Assembly (NCBI GenBank): GCA_900290335.1
Contig: OKRD01000113.1
Span: 32,974 to 80,881, forward strand
Length of the DNA: 47,908 bases
Direction of reading: 5' to 3'
Origin: Burkholderiales bacterium
Lineage (GTDB): Bacteria; Pseudomonadota; Gammaproteobacteria; Burkholderiales; Burkholderiaceae_F
Of this stretch, positions 17,201 to 25,968 are shown in pieces; position 1 is the first letter of the stretch; the number at the start of each line of letters is the position of its first letter. The notes below the pieces were generated by a model, which was not told the origin of the DNA, searched no databases, and saw only the letters and a program-made list of their open reading frames with translations. The position numbers and the translations under genes were made by a program.

Positions 17201-17893
17201 GGCCAGCGCCAGCAAGGCGTGGCGCCACGCGCTGGCCACGCGCTGCGGGTCGACATCATGGCCACGCGAGAGCTCGGCAAAGCCGCGCAATGCCTCCTCG
17301 CGCGTGTCGGCGCGCTGCGCCAGCAGCTCGTAGAGCGTCAGGCGGTCGCGCGGATTGGGATCGGCGGCGATGCGCTCGGCGAGCAGCGCCCGCATCGTCT
17401 CCCAGCCTCCGGGCGTGCTGGCCAGCACCGGCGCAAACTCGTTGGCCAGGTCCCCCGGTGGGCGGCCGTCGGGAAACAGCGCGCGCGCCAGGACCAGGGC
17501 ACGGGCCCGGTTGCCGCCGCGGATGGCCAGGCGCAGCTGCGCCAGGCGCGTCTTCTCCTGCGTGTAGATGCGCACCATTTCCCGCAGCTCGCGCTCGCGG
17601 CCGCCCCCGCCCGGGCTGCGGCCCAGCAAAGCCAGCGTGTGGCGGGCCTGCGCGAGGTTGCCGCTGCGCAGCTCCAGCTCGCCGAGCAGGAACAAGGCGC
17701 GCGGCTCGTCGGCCTGCACCGCCAGCAGCTTGCGCAACACCTGGCGCTCGGCGTCGGGGTGCTCCAGCGCCTGCCACAGCCGCGCACTGCGCAGCAGCTC
17801 CTCGATGGCCGCATCGTCGGGCGCGCGCGCGCTGGCCAGCACCGCCCCCGCGCACAGCGCGGCCCAGATCAGGGCCAGCGCGTGCCGCCACAT
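14288..17893 (-). CDS. bcsC: Cellulose export outer-membrane protein BcsC
   Basis: About 1200 residues: a signal peptide, a long run of tetratricopeptide repeats in the periplasm (to about residue 800) and a C-terminal BcsC porin domain (PVLAVWPGGYDG onward) ending VPVSLY. BcsC guides the cellulose chain across the periplasm and through the outer membrane. The ATG at 17893 gives a good Sec signal (MWRHALALIWAALCAG). An upstream in-frame ATG at 17944 would overlap bcsZ by 37 bases and bury the signal behind 17 extra residues, so I prefer the shorter form. A Pro/Ala-rich linker (near 15470-15550) separates the repeats from the barrel. It is the last gene of the bcsB-bcsZ-bcsC unit. Confidence 0.9.
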   Translation of the reverse strand: MWRHALALIWAALCAGAVLASARAPDDAAIEELLRSARLWQALEHPDAERQVLRKLLAVQADEPRALFLLGELELRSGNLAQARHTLALLGRSPGGGGRERELREMVRIYTQEKTRLAQLRLAIRGGNRARALVLARALFPDGRPPGDLANEFAPVLASTPGGWETMRALLAERIAADPNPRDRLTLYELLAQRADTREEALRGFAELSRGHDVDPQRVASAWRHALLALADDEQGLVERRRFLARYPADADVRAEVARAQAAQLAATQLADDPGIQLRLQAERSLEAGALADAEAQLQRSLELRPDDGETIGTLGLLRLRQGRPQEALAQFEQASERERAQPALRARWQDLAATARYWSALQRVRTLRDAGELDAAVRLVESVQDTQPDQTEAAHLLASLRVAQKRPADAERLYRELLRRDSGDRRAWRGLLSLWLGQGRVEEALDQAQALPLTANVAPAEALEAGALRDAIARTAAQHPDAALRLLERSVALLPGDPWLRYDLARLYLRLNLPVLGQQVMQEGQRPAPQDVEMRYAAALVDAASDREDAALASVESIPAAQQSTGMRALAQRLRFERALRLARAARAAGEPEQDERWRREALEQAGDDTARLLRVARADLSADDAAAARPLIDLIARSDRALSPEQRADLAATLIDAGQPREALAQIDQLAAAQPTEPQTQAQLALLRARAHRADHDALALRADWEQLRALLPAEDVERHIEALQLMDADRATAHEWMAELLRRHPQDPQVLLEAARQAERDRQFPVAIGYLQQVASAPPAGAGAGAAAIPLLAPPTSAAPALVPAAPAEPSVQERAREQLAAIEARRQPHVDAAWLHYWRSATDGVSTLRGTEIPVLAVWPGGYDGHWFAQLDTVRLDAGTLPAPIADSAQFGKVQALAPGGLGQAVYQQAQGLSAAAGWRGEDRRFDLGVVGAGFKVPNVVGGWREGGGWRQTDVSAELSRRIVNASLLSYAGAADPVTGAVWGGVTDTALSLRAGRDFAHRWSGSTSLSLGVLTGRDVQSNSTVQWRTALDREWIHRPDFHLSAGGVLSIWHYQHNESFYTFGQGGYYSPQRYVAIGLPVEVQGRRGLLSYDVRATASRSWTYEQNVPYYPTDAGLQALAGNPVHTAGAGGGPAGSLRADVEYRSGAHWSVGAWLDIDRSAYYQPTRVMFYLRYWIAPQQGAVAFPPHPVVPVSLY

Positions 17894-17907
17894 GCCGCGG
17901 CCGGGAC

Positions 17908-19149
17908 TCAGCGCGTGGCCGGCGGCGCGGAGCATTCCTGCCATGCGGGAACCAGGCTGCCATCGGCTGCAAGGGCGTAGCGCTGCTCGCGCCAGCCGGT
18001 GGCAAATAGCTGTAGGGCCTGCTCGTAATAGGCATCGGGGGGCACCGGGTGCGCCTGCAGGCGCAGCTCCTGCGCGCGCAATGCGCTAAGGCGATCGAGC
18101 GCGACCAGAAACGGCAGCAGCGCCGCCGAGAAACCCGCCGGGCCGACACCCTGGAAGCTGCCGTCGACGGCATCGATCGAGGCCGGCGGAGCGCCGTCGT
18201 GCTCGGTGCGGTCGGCCATCGGTGCAAGGTGGCGCAGCAGTTGCTCGCGCGCCGGGTCGCCCGGCGCCGTCAGACCCACCCACAGGTAAACGCGAATGGC
18301 GTCGTAGCTGCCCGCGCGATCGCTGGCCGGCAGCGCCTCGCCCTCGAAATTCCCCGACTCCGCGGCAGGCTCGGCGCCGGCGCTGCCGGCGCTGCTTGCG
18401 CGATAAAACGCCCAGTCCGGCGCAAAGCCGCGCGGCGCCGACTCGAGCAGCAGGCGCCGCGAGGACGCCAGCAACTCCTCCCAGCGAGCATCGCGGCTGC
18501 GCGTGGCAAACCAGCGCATCAGGAAGGGCGGCGCATAGCTCGGGTTGAGCCGCCAGCGACCGGCCGCCAGGGCAAAACCATGCGCGCCGGGCAGCAGAGT
18601 CCGGCCAAGGCCCGGGAGCAATGCCGACTCCTCGCGCAAGATGCGCTCGGCCAGCAGCGAGGAGAGCGCCAGGTAGCGCCGCTCCCCCCAGAGCCGCCCC
18701 GCCTCGCCGATCGTGTATGCCAGCCACAGGTCGGCATCGGCGGCGGAGTTCTCGTCGATCACCCCGTAGCTGCCGTCGTCGCGCCGGCCCCACAGCCATG
18801 CCGGCAGGCGCAGCGACAGGTCGCCGCCGGCCAGATTGTCCTGGGTCCAGCGCAGCACCTGCTCGAAGCGCGCGCGATCGTTGGCCACCAGCGCGAAGAA
18901 CAGCGCGTAGGCCTGCGCCTCGGAGACCGAGTGGGCGCGCGCCGACGACGGATCGATCACCCGTGCGCCCTCGCGCAGGAACTGCTCGCGGAACGCCAGC
19001 CACGCCGGCCAGGGCGCGCAGCGACCCGGCGCATCCATCGAAGGGGCGGCGTGCGCGGGCAGCAGAGTCGCGTGAGCCGCCAGCACGCAGGCGCCGGCAC
19101 CGGCTTGCAGCAGCCGGCGCCGCGCCGCGCCGTCCCGCACCGGCCTCAC
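17908..19149 (-). CDS. bcsZ: Periplasmic endo-1,4-beta-glucanase BcsZ (GH8)
   Basis: A 413-residue glycoside hydrolase family 8 cellulase. Known BcsZ enzymes trim or edit nascent cellulose in the periplasm. The likely catalytic acid is Glu77 (VSEAQAYALF) and the likely base is Asp283 (SYDAIRVYLW), matching the E55 and D243 positions of E. coli BcsZ. The start is a GTG that overlaps the bcsB stop (GTGA at 19149-19146), so the two are translationally coupled. The N-terminus reads ARRRLLQAGAGAC before a hydrophobic stretch, resembling a twin-arginine export signal more than a plain Sec signal. An insertion of small residues around position 245 (YRASSAGSAGAEPAAE) is not needed for the fold. Confidence 0.9.
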   Translation of the reverse strand: MRPVRDGAARRRLLQAGAGACVLAAHATLLPAHAAPSMDAPGRCAPWPAWLAFREQFLREGARVIDPSSARAHSVSEAQAYALFFALVANDRARFEQVLRWTQDNLAGGDLSLRLPAWLWGRRDDGSYGVIDENSAADADLWLAYTIGEAGRLWGERRYLALSSLLAERILREESALLPGLGRTLLPGAHGFALAAGRWRLNPSYAPPFLMRWFATRSRDARWEELLASSRRLLLESAPRGFAPDWAFYRASSAGSAGAEPAAESGNFEGEALPASDRAGSYDAIRVYLWVGLTAPGDPAREQLLRHLAPMADRTEHDGAPPASIDAVDGSFQGVGPAGFSAALLPFLVALDRLSALRAQELRLQAHPVPPDAYYEQALQLFATGWREQRYALAADGSLVPAWQECSAPPATR

Positions 19150-21473
19150 GAACCCGCGGCCAGGCGCCGCGCCGCCATCCGTCGCATAGCGCCAAAGACC
19201 ACCAGCGCCAGAAACACGCCCAGCAGCAGACCCAGCAAGACGAGCAGCAAGGGATGGCTGTGGAGCTGGAACCAGATCCAGCGCCACCAGCTCAGGTGCC
19301 CGACGTAGTACGTATCGCCGACGCGGAAGGACTGGACCGCATCATCGCGCAGCAGGGCCAGATCGCCGCGCAGGTCCCGCACCCTGGACGGGTCGATGAG
19401 GGCGGCGGCCGTGCGCGGCAGCGTTGCCTCGTCGGTGGCATTGAGCACGATGACGGAGCGGCCGCTCTGCAGCGGCGACTCGAATCCCAGGATCGCAGCC
19501 AGCGGTCCCTTGGCGGAGATCTCGGCCCACCCGTCGTGCGGGACCATGCGGGGCAGCGCGCCGCTGAACCATTCCGCCCCGGCGTCGGCAATCTTGCCCA
19601 GCGTCGAGCTGGCCCGCTGCCCGGCATCGATGCGCGCCGGCAGCGTGTCCTTCCAAGCCTCCAGCAGCGGCGCGGCCACGCCACTGGCGATGACCAGCAG
19701 ATCGCGGTCGTCCGCCTGCTGCGCATGGCTGGCGTCGAGCAGCTCGAAGCGGGTCGCGGCCATGCCGGTCGCCGCACCGAACTGGCCCAGTACGGTCAGG
19801 GCCGTCTCCACCTCGCCGGGCTTGGGCGCATCGGGCACGATGACAACTGTCTGGCCAAGGTCGGCGTACTTGGTGAAGGGGAAACCGCTGTTGGCAAAGA
19901 ACGCCAGGTTGGGCATCGCGGCGTAGTGCTCGATGTGGGTGAGGTCGAGTGTCGAGTCCGGATCGATCGCCGCCTGCGCCCCGCCCAGCGTGGTGCGACA
20001 GCGGCCTTCATCCTGGGGCGGGATGTCGAAGACGAACTGCAGCTGGTTGTTGGCGCCCAGCTGGAACGCCGGAACGGTCAGCCCCTGGGTAACGAGCGTG
20101 CCGGTGTCCTCGAGAAAGGGCAGATCCAGGTGCTCGGAAGTACCCACCTGCCCGGCGCCGCGCAGGGCAAAGGACTGGACGAACTCCTCGTTGATGCGCA
20201 CCACCAGGTTGGCCTGCCCGTTCTCGCGCGGCGGCGTGTAGCGAAAGTGCAGGTCGACCGGCATGCCCCGCGCCTCCCACGTGAAGATGTCGGCGGGCAG
20301 GCGCAGATTCACGCGGATCGCATCGAGCACCTGGCCGCTCACCTGCAGGTCGCTGGCATGCTCGACGAGCTCGCCGATGCGCACGCGCTCCCCGGTCTTG
20401 ACCATGTTGGGAGCCCGGTACGCGACCGCGGCCTGCGGCAGGCGCACCGAGCGCACCTCGACGCGCTCGCCGCTCAGTGCCGCCTGGCCCAGGACCAGGG
20501 CCTCGGCCGCGGTGCGCAGCTGCTCGGCGTCGCGCCCGAGCACGAGCAGCAGCTTCACCGCCGGGTCGTCGGGATGGGTCATGACGGCCAGGGTCGGCAC
20601 CTGCACCAGGGGCAGGGCGGGCCTGGCGGGGCGCTCGTCGTTGGTCGCCAGCAGCACGGCGTGGCGCGCCGGCAGGGCGTCGAACAGCGCCGGGAAGTGC
20701 GCCCCGCGATAGCTCGACTGCGCGCCGAACCAGGACGCGAGCACGCCCGCGGTGCGCAGGCTCGCCAGCGAGGGCTGGCGCGCAAACACGAAGGGCAGCT
20801 CCAGCCGGCGGTTGTCGCGCACGTCGAAGAACGGCGCCGGCATCATCGCTAAGTCGTTGCGCTGCTCCAGGCGCCGCGTCACCAGCTCCAGCGTGCTCTC
20901 GTTGCTGACGCTCGCCCACAGGCTGGTGTGGAACGGATATTCGCAGTCGGTCGTGTAGTGCCCGATGAACTCGAAGTGGAGTTTGGCAAACTCGACGAAG
21001 TAGCGCGGATCCAGATCGATATCGACATGCTGCGGCGTGCCCAGGCGCTCCTTGGACACGTGCACGCTTGCCAGCGGCTCGTCGTCGATCATCACCTTGA
21101 GCTGCGAGAGCTCCGGCAGCAGGGACGGCGAGAACGTGAAATTCAGATGCAGCCGCGCGCTCACCACCGACTCGTCAAAGCGCACGGTCAGCGGCAGGTA
21201 GGCGCTGCGATCGACGCCGCGCAGCTCGATGGGCCGGTACGCGCCCAGCTCGCGCAGGGTGATGGTCTGGGTGCGCAGTCCCGCTGCCAGCGCGGCGTGC
21301 ACGGCCGCGCGCTTGGCCGGGGGCAGCGTCGCGGTGGCATCGGCGGCCATGGCCGGCGCGGCCAAGGCGCTGAGCAGCGCAGCCAGCAGCGCCAGCGCGC
21401 CACGGCACGCGTGCTGCCAGCGGCTTGGGCCGGTGCGCCGCGGCAGCACTCGGGCGGGACGGACGATGCGCAT
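19146..21473 (-). CDS. bcsB: Cellulose synthase regulatory/periplasmic subunit BcsB
   Basis: A 775-residue BcsB. It has an N-terminal signal ([18 protein letters not shown]), alternating carbohydrate-binding and flavodoxin-like domains in the periplasm, and one C-terminal transmembrane helix ([21 protein letters not shown]) that packs against BcsA. The [17 protein letters not shown] segment and [17 protein letters not shown] are typical of the family. The start at 21473 (MRIVRP) was chosen because upstream codons give no export signal. It heads the minus-strand bcsB-bcsZ-bcsC unit and is divergent from serC. BcsB is essential for BcsA activity, so this unit must be expressed together with the bcsA unit although they have separate promoters. 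Confidence 0.95.
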   Translation of the reverse strand: MRIVRPARVLPRRTGPSRWQHACRGALALLAALLSALAAPAMAADATATLPPAKRAAVHAALAAGLRTQTITLRELGAYRPIELRGVDRSAYLPLTVRFDESVVSARLHLNFTFSPSLLPELSQLKVMIDDEPLASVHVSKERLGTPQHVDIDLDPRYFVEFAKLHFEFIGHYTTDCEYPFHTSLWASVSNESTLELVTRRLEQRNDLAMMPAPFFDVRDNRRLELPFVFARQPSLASLRTAGVLASWFGAQSSYRGAHFPALFDALPARHAVLLATNDERPARPALPLVQVPTLAVMTHPDDPAVKLLLVLGRDAEQLRTAAEALVLGQAALSGERVEVRSVRLPQAAVAYRAPNMVKTGERVRIGELVEHASDLQVSGQVLDAIRVNLRLPADIFTWEARGMPVDLHFRYTPPRENGQANLVVRINEEFVQSFALRGAGQVGTSEHLDLPFLEDTGTLVTQGLTVPAFQLGANNQLQFVFDIPPQDEGRCRTTLGGAQAAIDPDSTLDLTHIEHYAAMPNLAFFANSGFPFTKYADLGQTVVIVPDAPKPGEVETALTVLGQFGAATGMAATRFELLDASHAQQADDRDLLVIASGVAAPLLEAWKDTLPARIDAGQRASSTLGKIADAGAEWFSGALPRMVPHDGWAEISAKGPLAAILGFESPLQSGRSVIVLNATDEATLPRTAAALIDPSRVRDLRGDLALLRDDAVQSFRVGDTYYVGHLSWWRWIWFQLHSHPLLLVLLGLLLGVFLALVVFGAMRRMAARRLAAGS

Positions 21474-21685
21474 GGCGAGCTTCGATGTGCCGATCCGCCT
21501 GCGGCAGGGCACTGCGGGCCGGGCGGTTTGCGGAATGGACAAAGTTCGAATTATTAAGGAGAAATCACTTCGGCGGGCGGATTTCCCGCGCAAAGGGACA
21601 ACAGTTGACGTCCCGGCAGGTAAACAGGTACCCTGCACGCGGGCCGCGGCTCCCCACCGAGTCGTTTTGTACAGGAAGTACCCGC
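21474..21685. promoter_or_regulatory. Divergent promoter region bcsB / serC
   Basis: This 212-base gap separates two divergent operons. It contains an AT-rich block at about 21541-21568, including AATTATTAA, which stands out in this genome and likely marks a core promoter. I could not assign -35/-10 boxes to either direction with confidence. The serC ribosome site AGGAAG lies at 21673-21678. Confidence 0.45.
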
Positions 21686-22894
21686 ATGTCTGCTGCCAAA
21701 GCGACCAAACCGTCGCATCGTCCCCGCTCCCCCAATTTTTCCTCCGGCCCCTGTGCCAAGCACCCCGGCTGGACCGTGGACGTGCTCAAGGCGGCGCCGC
21801 TGGGTCGCTCGCACCGCGCCAAGGTCGGCAAGGCGCGCCTGCTGCAAGTCATCGAGGAGACCAAGTCCCTGCTCGGCCTGCCCAAGGACTACCTCGTGGG
21901 GATCGTGCCCGCCTCCGATACCGGCGCCGTCGAGGCCGCGCTGTGGTCGCTGCTGGGGCCGCGGCCGGTGGACGTGTTTGCCTGGGAGAGCTTCGGCAAG
22001 GAGTGGGTGACCGACTGCCTGCAGCAGCTCAAGCCGCTGCAGACGCGCACCTTCGTGGCCGAGTTCGGCAGGCTGCCCAACCTGCGGCAGGCCAACTTCG
22101 AGCACGACATCGTCTTTACCTGGAATGGCACCACGGCCGGCGTGATCGTCCCCGACGGCGAGTGGATCCCCGATGACCGGTACGGCCTGACCATCTGCGA
22201 CGCGACCTCGTCGGCGTGCGCGGTGCCGATGCCCTGGCACAAGCTCGACGTCGTCACCTTCAGCTGGCAGAAGGTACTGGGCGGCGAGGCCCAGCACGGC
22301 ATGCTCATCGTCTCGCCGCGCGCGGTGCAGCGCCTGGAGACGCACACGCCGTCCTGGCCCGTGCCCAAGATCTTTCGCCTGACCAAGGGCAACAAGCTCA
22401 TCCACGGGATCTTCGAGGGGGAAACGATCAACACGCCCTCGATGCTGTGCGTGGAGGATGCCCTCGATGCCATGGCCTGGGCACGCTCGGTCGGCGGGGC
22501 CGCGGCGCTGGAGCGGCGCACCCTGGACAACGCCCGCGCGCTGCAGCGCTGGGTCGACCGCACGCCCTGGATCGATTACCTGGCCGTGGACCCGGCGACG
22601 CGCTCGCCGACCTCGGTGTGCCTGCGCCTGGCGCCGCCGGCGGCGGCCGGCCTGACAGCCGAGCAGCAGTCGGCCTGGCTCAAGAAGATCATCGCCGCGC
22701 TGGAGACCGAAGGCGTCGCCTACGACATCGGCTCGTACCGCGACGCGCCGCCGGGGCTGCGCATCTGGTGCGGCGCTACCGTGGAAGCCGACGACATCGT
22801 CGCCCTCACCGAGTGGCTCGACTGGGCCTACGCGGTGCACGGGGATAACCTGGGGGCAAGCACAGCCGACAGCGCCGCGGTGCACCGGGCATGA
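21686..22894 (+). CDS. serC: Phosphoserine aminotransferase
   Basis: A 402-residue PLP enzyme of fold type I that converts 3-phosphohydroxypyruvate and glutamate to phosphoserine, the second step of serine synthesis. The opening [14 protein letters not shown], the [10 protein letters not shown] segment and SWQKVLGG with the probable PLP lysine Lys196 identify the SerC branch common in alphaproteobacteria and archaea rather than the shorter E. coli type. The start was chosen at 21686 because of the AGGAAG site and the family-typical N-terminus. The frame stays open farther upstream without resemblance. Its stop overlaps the serA start (ATGA), so the two genes are coupled. Confidence 0.92.
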   Translation: MSAAKATKPSHRPRSPNFSSGPCAKHPGWTVDVLKAAPLGRSHRAKVGKARLLQVIEETKSLLGLPKDYLVGIVPASDTGAVEAALWSLLGPRPVDVFAWESFGKEWVTDCLQQLKPLQTRTFVAEFGRLPNLRQANFEHDIVFTWNGTTAGVIVPDGEWIPDDRYGLTICDATSSACAVPMPWHKLDVVTFSWQKVLGGEAQHGMLIVSPRAVQRLETHTPSWPVPKIFRLTKGNKLIHGIFEGETINTPSMLCVEDALDAMAWARSVGGAAALERRTLDNARALQRWVDRTPWIDYLAVDPATRSPTSVCLRLAPPAAAGLTAEQQSAWLKKIIAALETEGVAYDIGSYRDAPPGLRIWCGATVEADDIVALTEWLDWAYAVHGDNLGASTADSAAVHRA

Positions 22895-24480
22895 GTATCC
22901 GCGTTCTCATCAGCGATGCGCTCTCGCCGCGCGCCGTCGAAATCTTCCAGGAGCGCGGCATCGAGGTCGAGCAGCGCGTGGGCCTCAAGCCCGAGGAGCT
23001 GCGCGCGCTCATCGGCGGCTTCGACGGCCTGGCGATCCGCTCGGCCACCAAGGTCACCTCCTCGATCCTGAGCGCCGCCACCCGGCTGCGGGTCATCGGC
23101 CGTGCTGGCATCGGGGTTGACAACGTCGACGTCGCGGGCGCGACCGCGCGCGGGGTCGTCGTCATGAACACGCCGTTCGGCAACTCGATCACCACGGCCG
23201 AGCACGCGATCGCGATGATGTTCGCGCTGGCGCGCGAGATCCCCGCGGCCAACGACTCGACCCACGCAGGCAAGTGGGAGAAGTCGCGCTTCATGGGCGT
23301 GGAACTCACCGGCAAGACGCTGGGCGTTATCGGCTGCGGCAACATCGGCTCGATCGTGGTCGACCGCGCGCTGGGCCTGAAGATGAAGGTGATCGCCAGC
23401 GACCCCTTCCTCACCCCAGAGCGCGCGCAGGCGCTGGGCGTGGAGAAGCTCGAGCTCGACGCGCTGCTGGCGCGCGCCGACTTCATCAGCCTGCACACGC
23501 CCCTCACCAGCCAGACGCGCAATATCCTGGACGCGCGCGCGCTCGGGCGCTGCAAGCGCGGCGTGCGCATCATCAACTGCGCCCGCGGCGGCCTGGTCGA
23601 CGAGGGCGCGCTGCTGGCTGCGCTCAAGTCGGGCCAGGTGGCCGGCGCCGGCCTGGACGTCTTCGCCGAGGAGCCGGCGCAGCAAAATCCGCTGTTCGCG
23701 CTCGAGAACGTGGTGTGCACGCCGCACCTGGGCGCGGCCACCGCCGAGGCCCAGGAAAACGTGGCGCTGCAGATCGCCGAGCAGATGAGCGACTTCCTGC
23801 TCACGGGGGCGATCAGTAACGCGCTCAACATGCCCTCGGTCTCGGCCGAGGATGCCCCGCGGCTGCGGCCGTACATGAAGCTCGCCGAGCAGCTCGGCAG
23901 CCTGGTCGGCCAGGTGACGCCGGGCGGCATCCAGTCGGTCGAGATCTCCTACGAGGGCCACGCGGCCTCGGTGAACACGCGCCCGCTGTCCAACATCGTG
24001 CTCATGGGCCTGCTGCGGCCGTCGTCGGACTTCGTCAACATGGTCAATGCCCCGGTCATCGCCAAGGACCGCGGCATTCGTACCGCCGAGACGCGCCTGG
24101 AGATCGAGAGCGAATACCACACCCTGATCCGCGTCCATGTCACCACCGAGCACGGCGGCCTGGGCTTGGCCGGAACACTCTTTAGCGGCAAGCCGCGGCT
24201 GATCGGGATCGACGGCGTCGCGCTCGAATCCGAACTGACGCCGCGCATGCTGTTCGTGCGCAACAAGGACACGCCCGGATTCATCGGCAGCCTAGGCACC
24301 GCCCTGGGGCGCGCCGGTGTCAACATCGCCAACTTCAATCTGGGACGCGCCAAGCCGGGCGCCGATGCGGTCTGCCTGGTCTCGGTCGACGAGGAGATCC
24401 CCGCCGCGGTATTGCAGCAGATCCAGGCCCTGCCCGGCGTGGTTGGCGTCTACAGCCTGCGCTTCGAGGCGTTCGCTTAG
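22891..24480 (+). CDS. serA: D-3-phosphoglycerate dehydrogenase (long form)
   Basis: A 529-residue dehydrogenase that oxidises 3-phosphoglycerate with NAD, the first and usually feedback-controlled step of serine synthesis. The Rossmann motif GCGNIGS, catalytic Arg232 (NCARGG) and His279 (PHLGAAT) are present. The C-terminal 200 residues hold the intervening (ASB) and ACT domains of the long type I enzyme, where serine may bind. It starts inside the serC stop codon. This serC-serA order gives a two-gene serine unit. The phosphatase serB is not in the window. Confidence 0.95.
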   Translation: MSIRVLISDALSPRAVEIFQERGIEVEQRVGLKPEELRALIGGFDGLAIRSATKVTSSILSAATRLRVIGRAGIGVDNVDVAGATARGVVVMNTPFGNSITTAEHAIAMMFALAREIPAANDSTHAGKWEKSRFMGVELTGKTLGVIGCGNIGSIVVDRALGLKMKVIASDPFLTPERAQALGVEKLELDALLARADFISLHTPLTSQTRNILDARALGRCKRGVRIINCARGGLVDEGALLAALKSGQVAGAGLDVFAEEPAQQNPLFALENVVCTPHLGAATAEAQENVALQIAEQMSDFLLTGAISNALNMPSVSAEDAPRLRPYMKLAEQLGSLVGQVTPGGIQSVEISYEGHAASVNTRPLSNIVLMGLLRPSSDFVNMVNAPVIAKDRGIRTAETRLEIESEYHTLIRVHVTTEHGGLGLAGTLFSGKPRLIGIDGVALESELTPRMLFVRNKDTPGFIGSLGTALGRAGVNIANFNLGRAKPGADAVCLVSVDEEIPAAVLQQIQALPGVVGVYSLRFEAFA

Positions 24481-24614
24481 CAAAGCGGGCACGGCCGGCT
24501 GCCGCCGGTCCCCAACGGGAGTATTCTGGTCTTCACTGCGGCGCTCGATCGACCGCGCAAGCGAGGGCCGTCGACGGCCCGCAGGCGAGGGTGAACCCAA
24601 CTCAGGAGGGGACC
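24481..24614. other. Short intergenic region after serA
   Basis: A 134-base gap between serA and the alpha/beta hydrolase, long enough for its own promoter. The strong ribosome site AGGAGGG (24604-24610) precedes the hydrolase start. No terminator or ORF was recognised. Confidence 0.35.
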
Positions 24615-25421
24615 ATGCCTATCGTTCAGGCCGGCAGCATCAAGATGAATTACGACCAACAAGGTAGCGGGGAGCCGCTGGTGCTCATCCCCTACCTAGC
24701 GGCCGACTATGCGTGCTATGCATATCAGGTCGCCGACTACGCCAAGCACTTCACCTGCATTTCGGTCGATCTGCGCGGCACCGGAGCCTCGGACAAGCCG
24801 GGCGGCGCCTGGTCGACCGAGACGTTCGCCGACGACGTGGCCGCGCTCCTGCAGGCGCTGAACATACCGAAGGCGCACATCTACGGCCTGTCGCTGGGGG
24901 CGGCCACGGGCATCTGGCTGGCGGCAAAGTACCCCGACCGCGTCAAGTCCCTCTCGCTGCACAGCGCCTGGCACAAGAGCGATCCCTACCTCAAGGCCGT
25001 CGCCAACGGCTGGCAGGTCATGGCCAAGCAGCTCAACAACATGCCCGAGCTCATCATCCAGGGGATCTTCCCGTGGTGCTTCACGCCGGAGCTCTATGCG
25101 CAGAAGCAGGACTTGATCCAAGGCCTCTCCGACTTCGTGCGCGGCCGTCCCAAGCAGTCGCTCGAGGCATTCCTCCAGCAGTCCGACGCGGTGATCAACC
25201 ACGACGCCGCCGCGCAGCTCGCCAAGGTCCGCGCGCCGACGCAGATCACCTTCGGGCGCCACGACATGGTTACCTCGACCCGGTTCGCGGACCCGCTAAA
25301 GAGCGGCATCAAGAATTCCGAGCTGCACATCTTCGAGGACTGCGCGCACGCGGGGCTCTACGAGAACATACCGGCATTCAACGAGACGACGCTCGCGTTC
25401 CTAAGAAGGCAGGCGCGCTGA
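24615..25421 (+). CDS. Alpha/beta hydrolase (possible detached catalytic half of AcoC)
   Basis: A 268-residue alpha/beta-hydrolase-fold protein with a complete triad: nucleophile Ser93 (GLSLGAA), Asp217 (GRHDMV) and His245 (CAHAGLYE). By itself it resembles 3-oxoadipate enol-lactonase-like hydrolases. Known AcoC proteins, the E2 of acetoin dehydrogenase, consist of an N-terminal lipoyl domain fused to just such a hydrolase domain. The cluster downstream has a free lipoyl protein but no E2, so this gene may supply the acyl-transfer half. Against co-transcription, a hairpin follows it, and the sigma-54 promoter lies downstream of it. The start is fixed by the AGGAGGG site. Whether it acts as an E2 or as an unrelated esterase is unresolved. 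Confidence 0.8.
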   Translation: MPIVQAGSIKMNYDQQGSGEPLVLIPYLAADYACYAYQVADYAKHFTCISVDLRGTGASDKPGGAWSTETFADDVAALLQALNIPKAHIYGLSLGAATGIWLAAKYPDRVKSLSLHSAWHKSDPYLKAVANGWQVMAKQLNNMPELIIQGIFPWCFTPELYAQKQDLIQGLSDFVRGRPKQSLEAFLQQSDAVINHDAAAQLAKVRAPTQITFGRHDMVTSTRFADPLKSGIKNSELHIFEDCAHAGLYENIPAFNETTLAFLRRQAR

Positions 25422-25442
25422 AGCGGCGCACCGCTTGCGTAG

Positions 25443-25474
25443 CGACCGCTGCCGGCCTGCAAGGGCAGCGGTCG
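25443..25474 (+). terminator. Perfect 11-bp hairpin after the hydrolase gene
   Basis: CGACCGCTGCC (25443-25453) pairs perfectly with GGCAGCGGTCG (25464-25474) around a 10-base loop, 22 bases after the stop codon. There is no T-run, so it could be a rho-linked terminator or 3'-end stabiliser rather than a classic intrinsic terminator. Confidence 0.45.
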
Positions 25475-25683
25475 GTGGTCGCCGGGCCCTAGAGCTCGGG
25501 GGTGCTGGCACGCTCCGGCACCGTGCCCCGGCAAAGAGCGCCGCGGGGTAGCGCTGCTTCGCGCGCCAATCGATGCCCCGATCTCTGACGGGTCCCGCCG
25601 GCGTTGGGGCTAATCGCATTGGGCCCTGACATCGGCCAGGCCTCGTCGCCACGCAGGGGCGAAATGCGCCGCGGCGATACAAC

Positions 25684-25724
25684 TGTCGCAGCGCTTTGAT
25701 ACGGTCGCGAACGTTTCTGCGACA
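25684..25724. promoter_or_regulatory. Candidate enhancer site for the AcoR-type activator
   Basis: TGTCGCAG (25684-25691) and CTGCGACA (25717-25724) are perfect inverted repeats with a 25-base spacer. They lie about 160-200 bases upstream of the expected transcription start, a usual distance for sigma-54 activator sites. A further related GCGACGCAG sequence lies at about 25742-25750. Confidence 0.4.
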
Positions 25725-25858
25725 CCTGCTGCGCCATAGTGCGACGCAGCGTCTTTTGATTGCGCAGGCTCTCCGCCGGGGGCACACCTATCGGGAGCAA
25801 CAAAGTGCGCGGTACGCCGACGGCGCGCGGGTGCGCAGTCTGACCCGGCGCGGGCCAA

Positions 25859-25874
25859 TGGCACGGGATTTGCC
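25859..25874 (+). promoter_or_regulatory. Sigma-54 (-24/-12) promoter of the E1 operon
   Basis: TGGCACG (25859-25865), four bases, then TTGC (25870-25873) match the RpoN consensus TGGCACG-N4-TTGCW except for the last base (C instead of A/T). GG and GC fall exactly at -24 and -12, giving an expected start near 25885, about 84 bases before the acoA-like ATG. Confidence 0.8.
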
Positions 25875-25968
25875 CCTGGGTCCCTATCGATTCGACCGAA
25901 AGCTCGGTTCACGCCACGCGCACACGCCGGTGCTGCGCGGTCCCAGGACGCCCAGTGGAGACAAGACA

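Larger units (their letters stand above)
25422..25968. promoter_or_regulatory. Regulatory region upstream of the acoA-like gene
   Basis: This 547-base stretch has no convincing gene on either strand. It holds the hairpin at 25443-25474, an inverted pair TGTCGCAG / CTGCGACA (25684-25724) and a sigma-54 promoter at 25859-25874. This is the layout expected for a promoter driven by an enhancer-binding activator at a distance. Confidence 0.7.

Noticed and set aside
17894-17944. Longer start for bcsC at 17944
   Set aside because: It would overlap bcsZ by 37 bases and place 17 polar residues before the signal peptide. The ATG at 17893 gives a clean export signal.
25489-25803. A 104-codon minus-strand frame upstream of acoA
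   Set aside because: No resemblance to known proteins, no good ribosome site, and it overlaps the inverted repeat expected to be an activator site.
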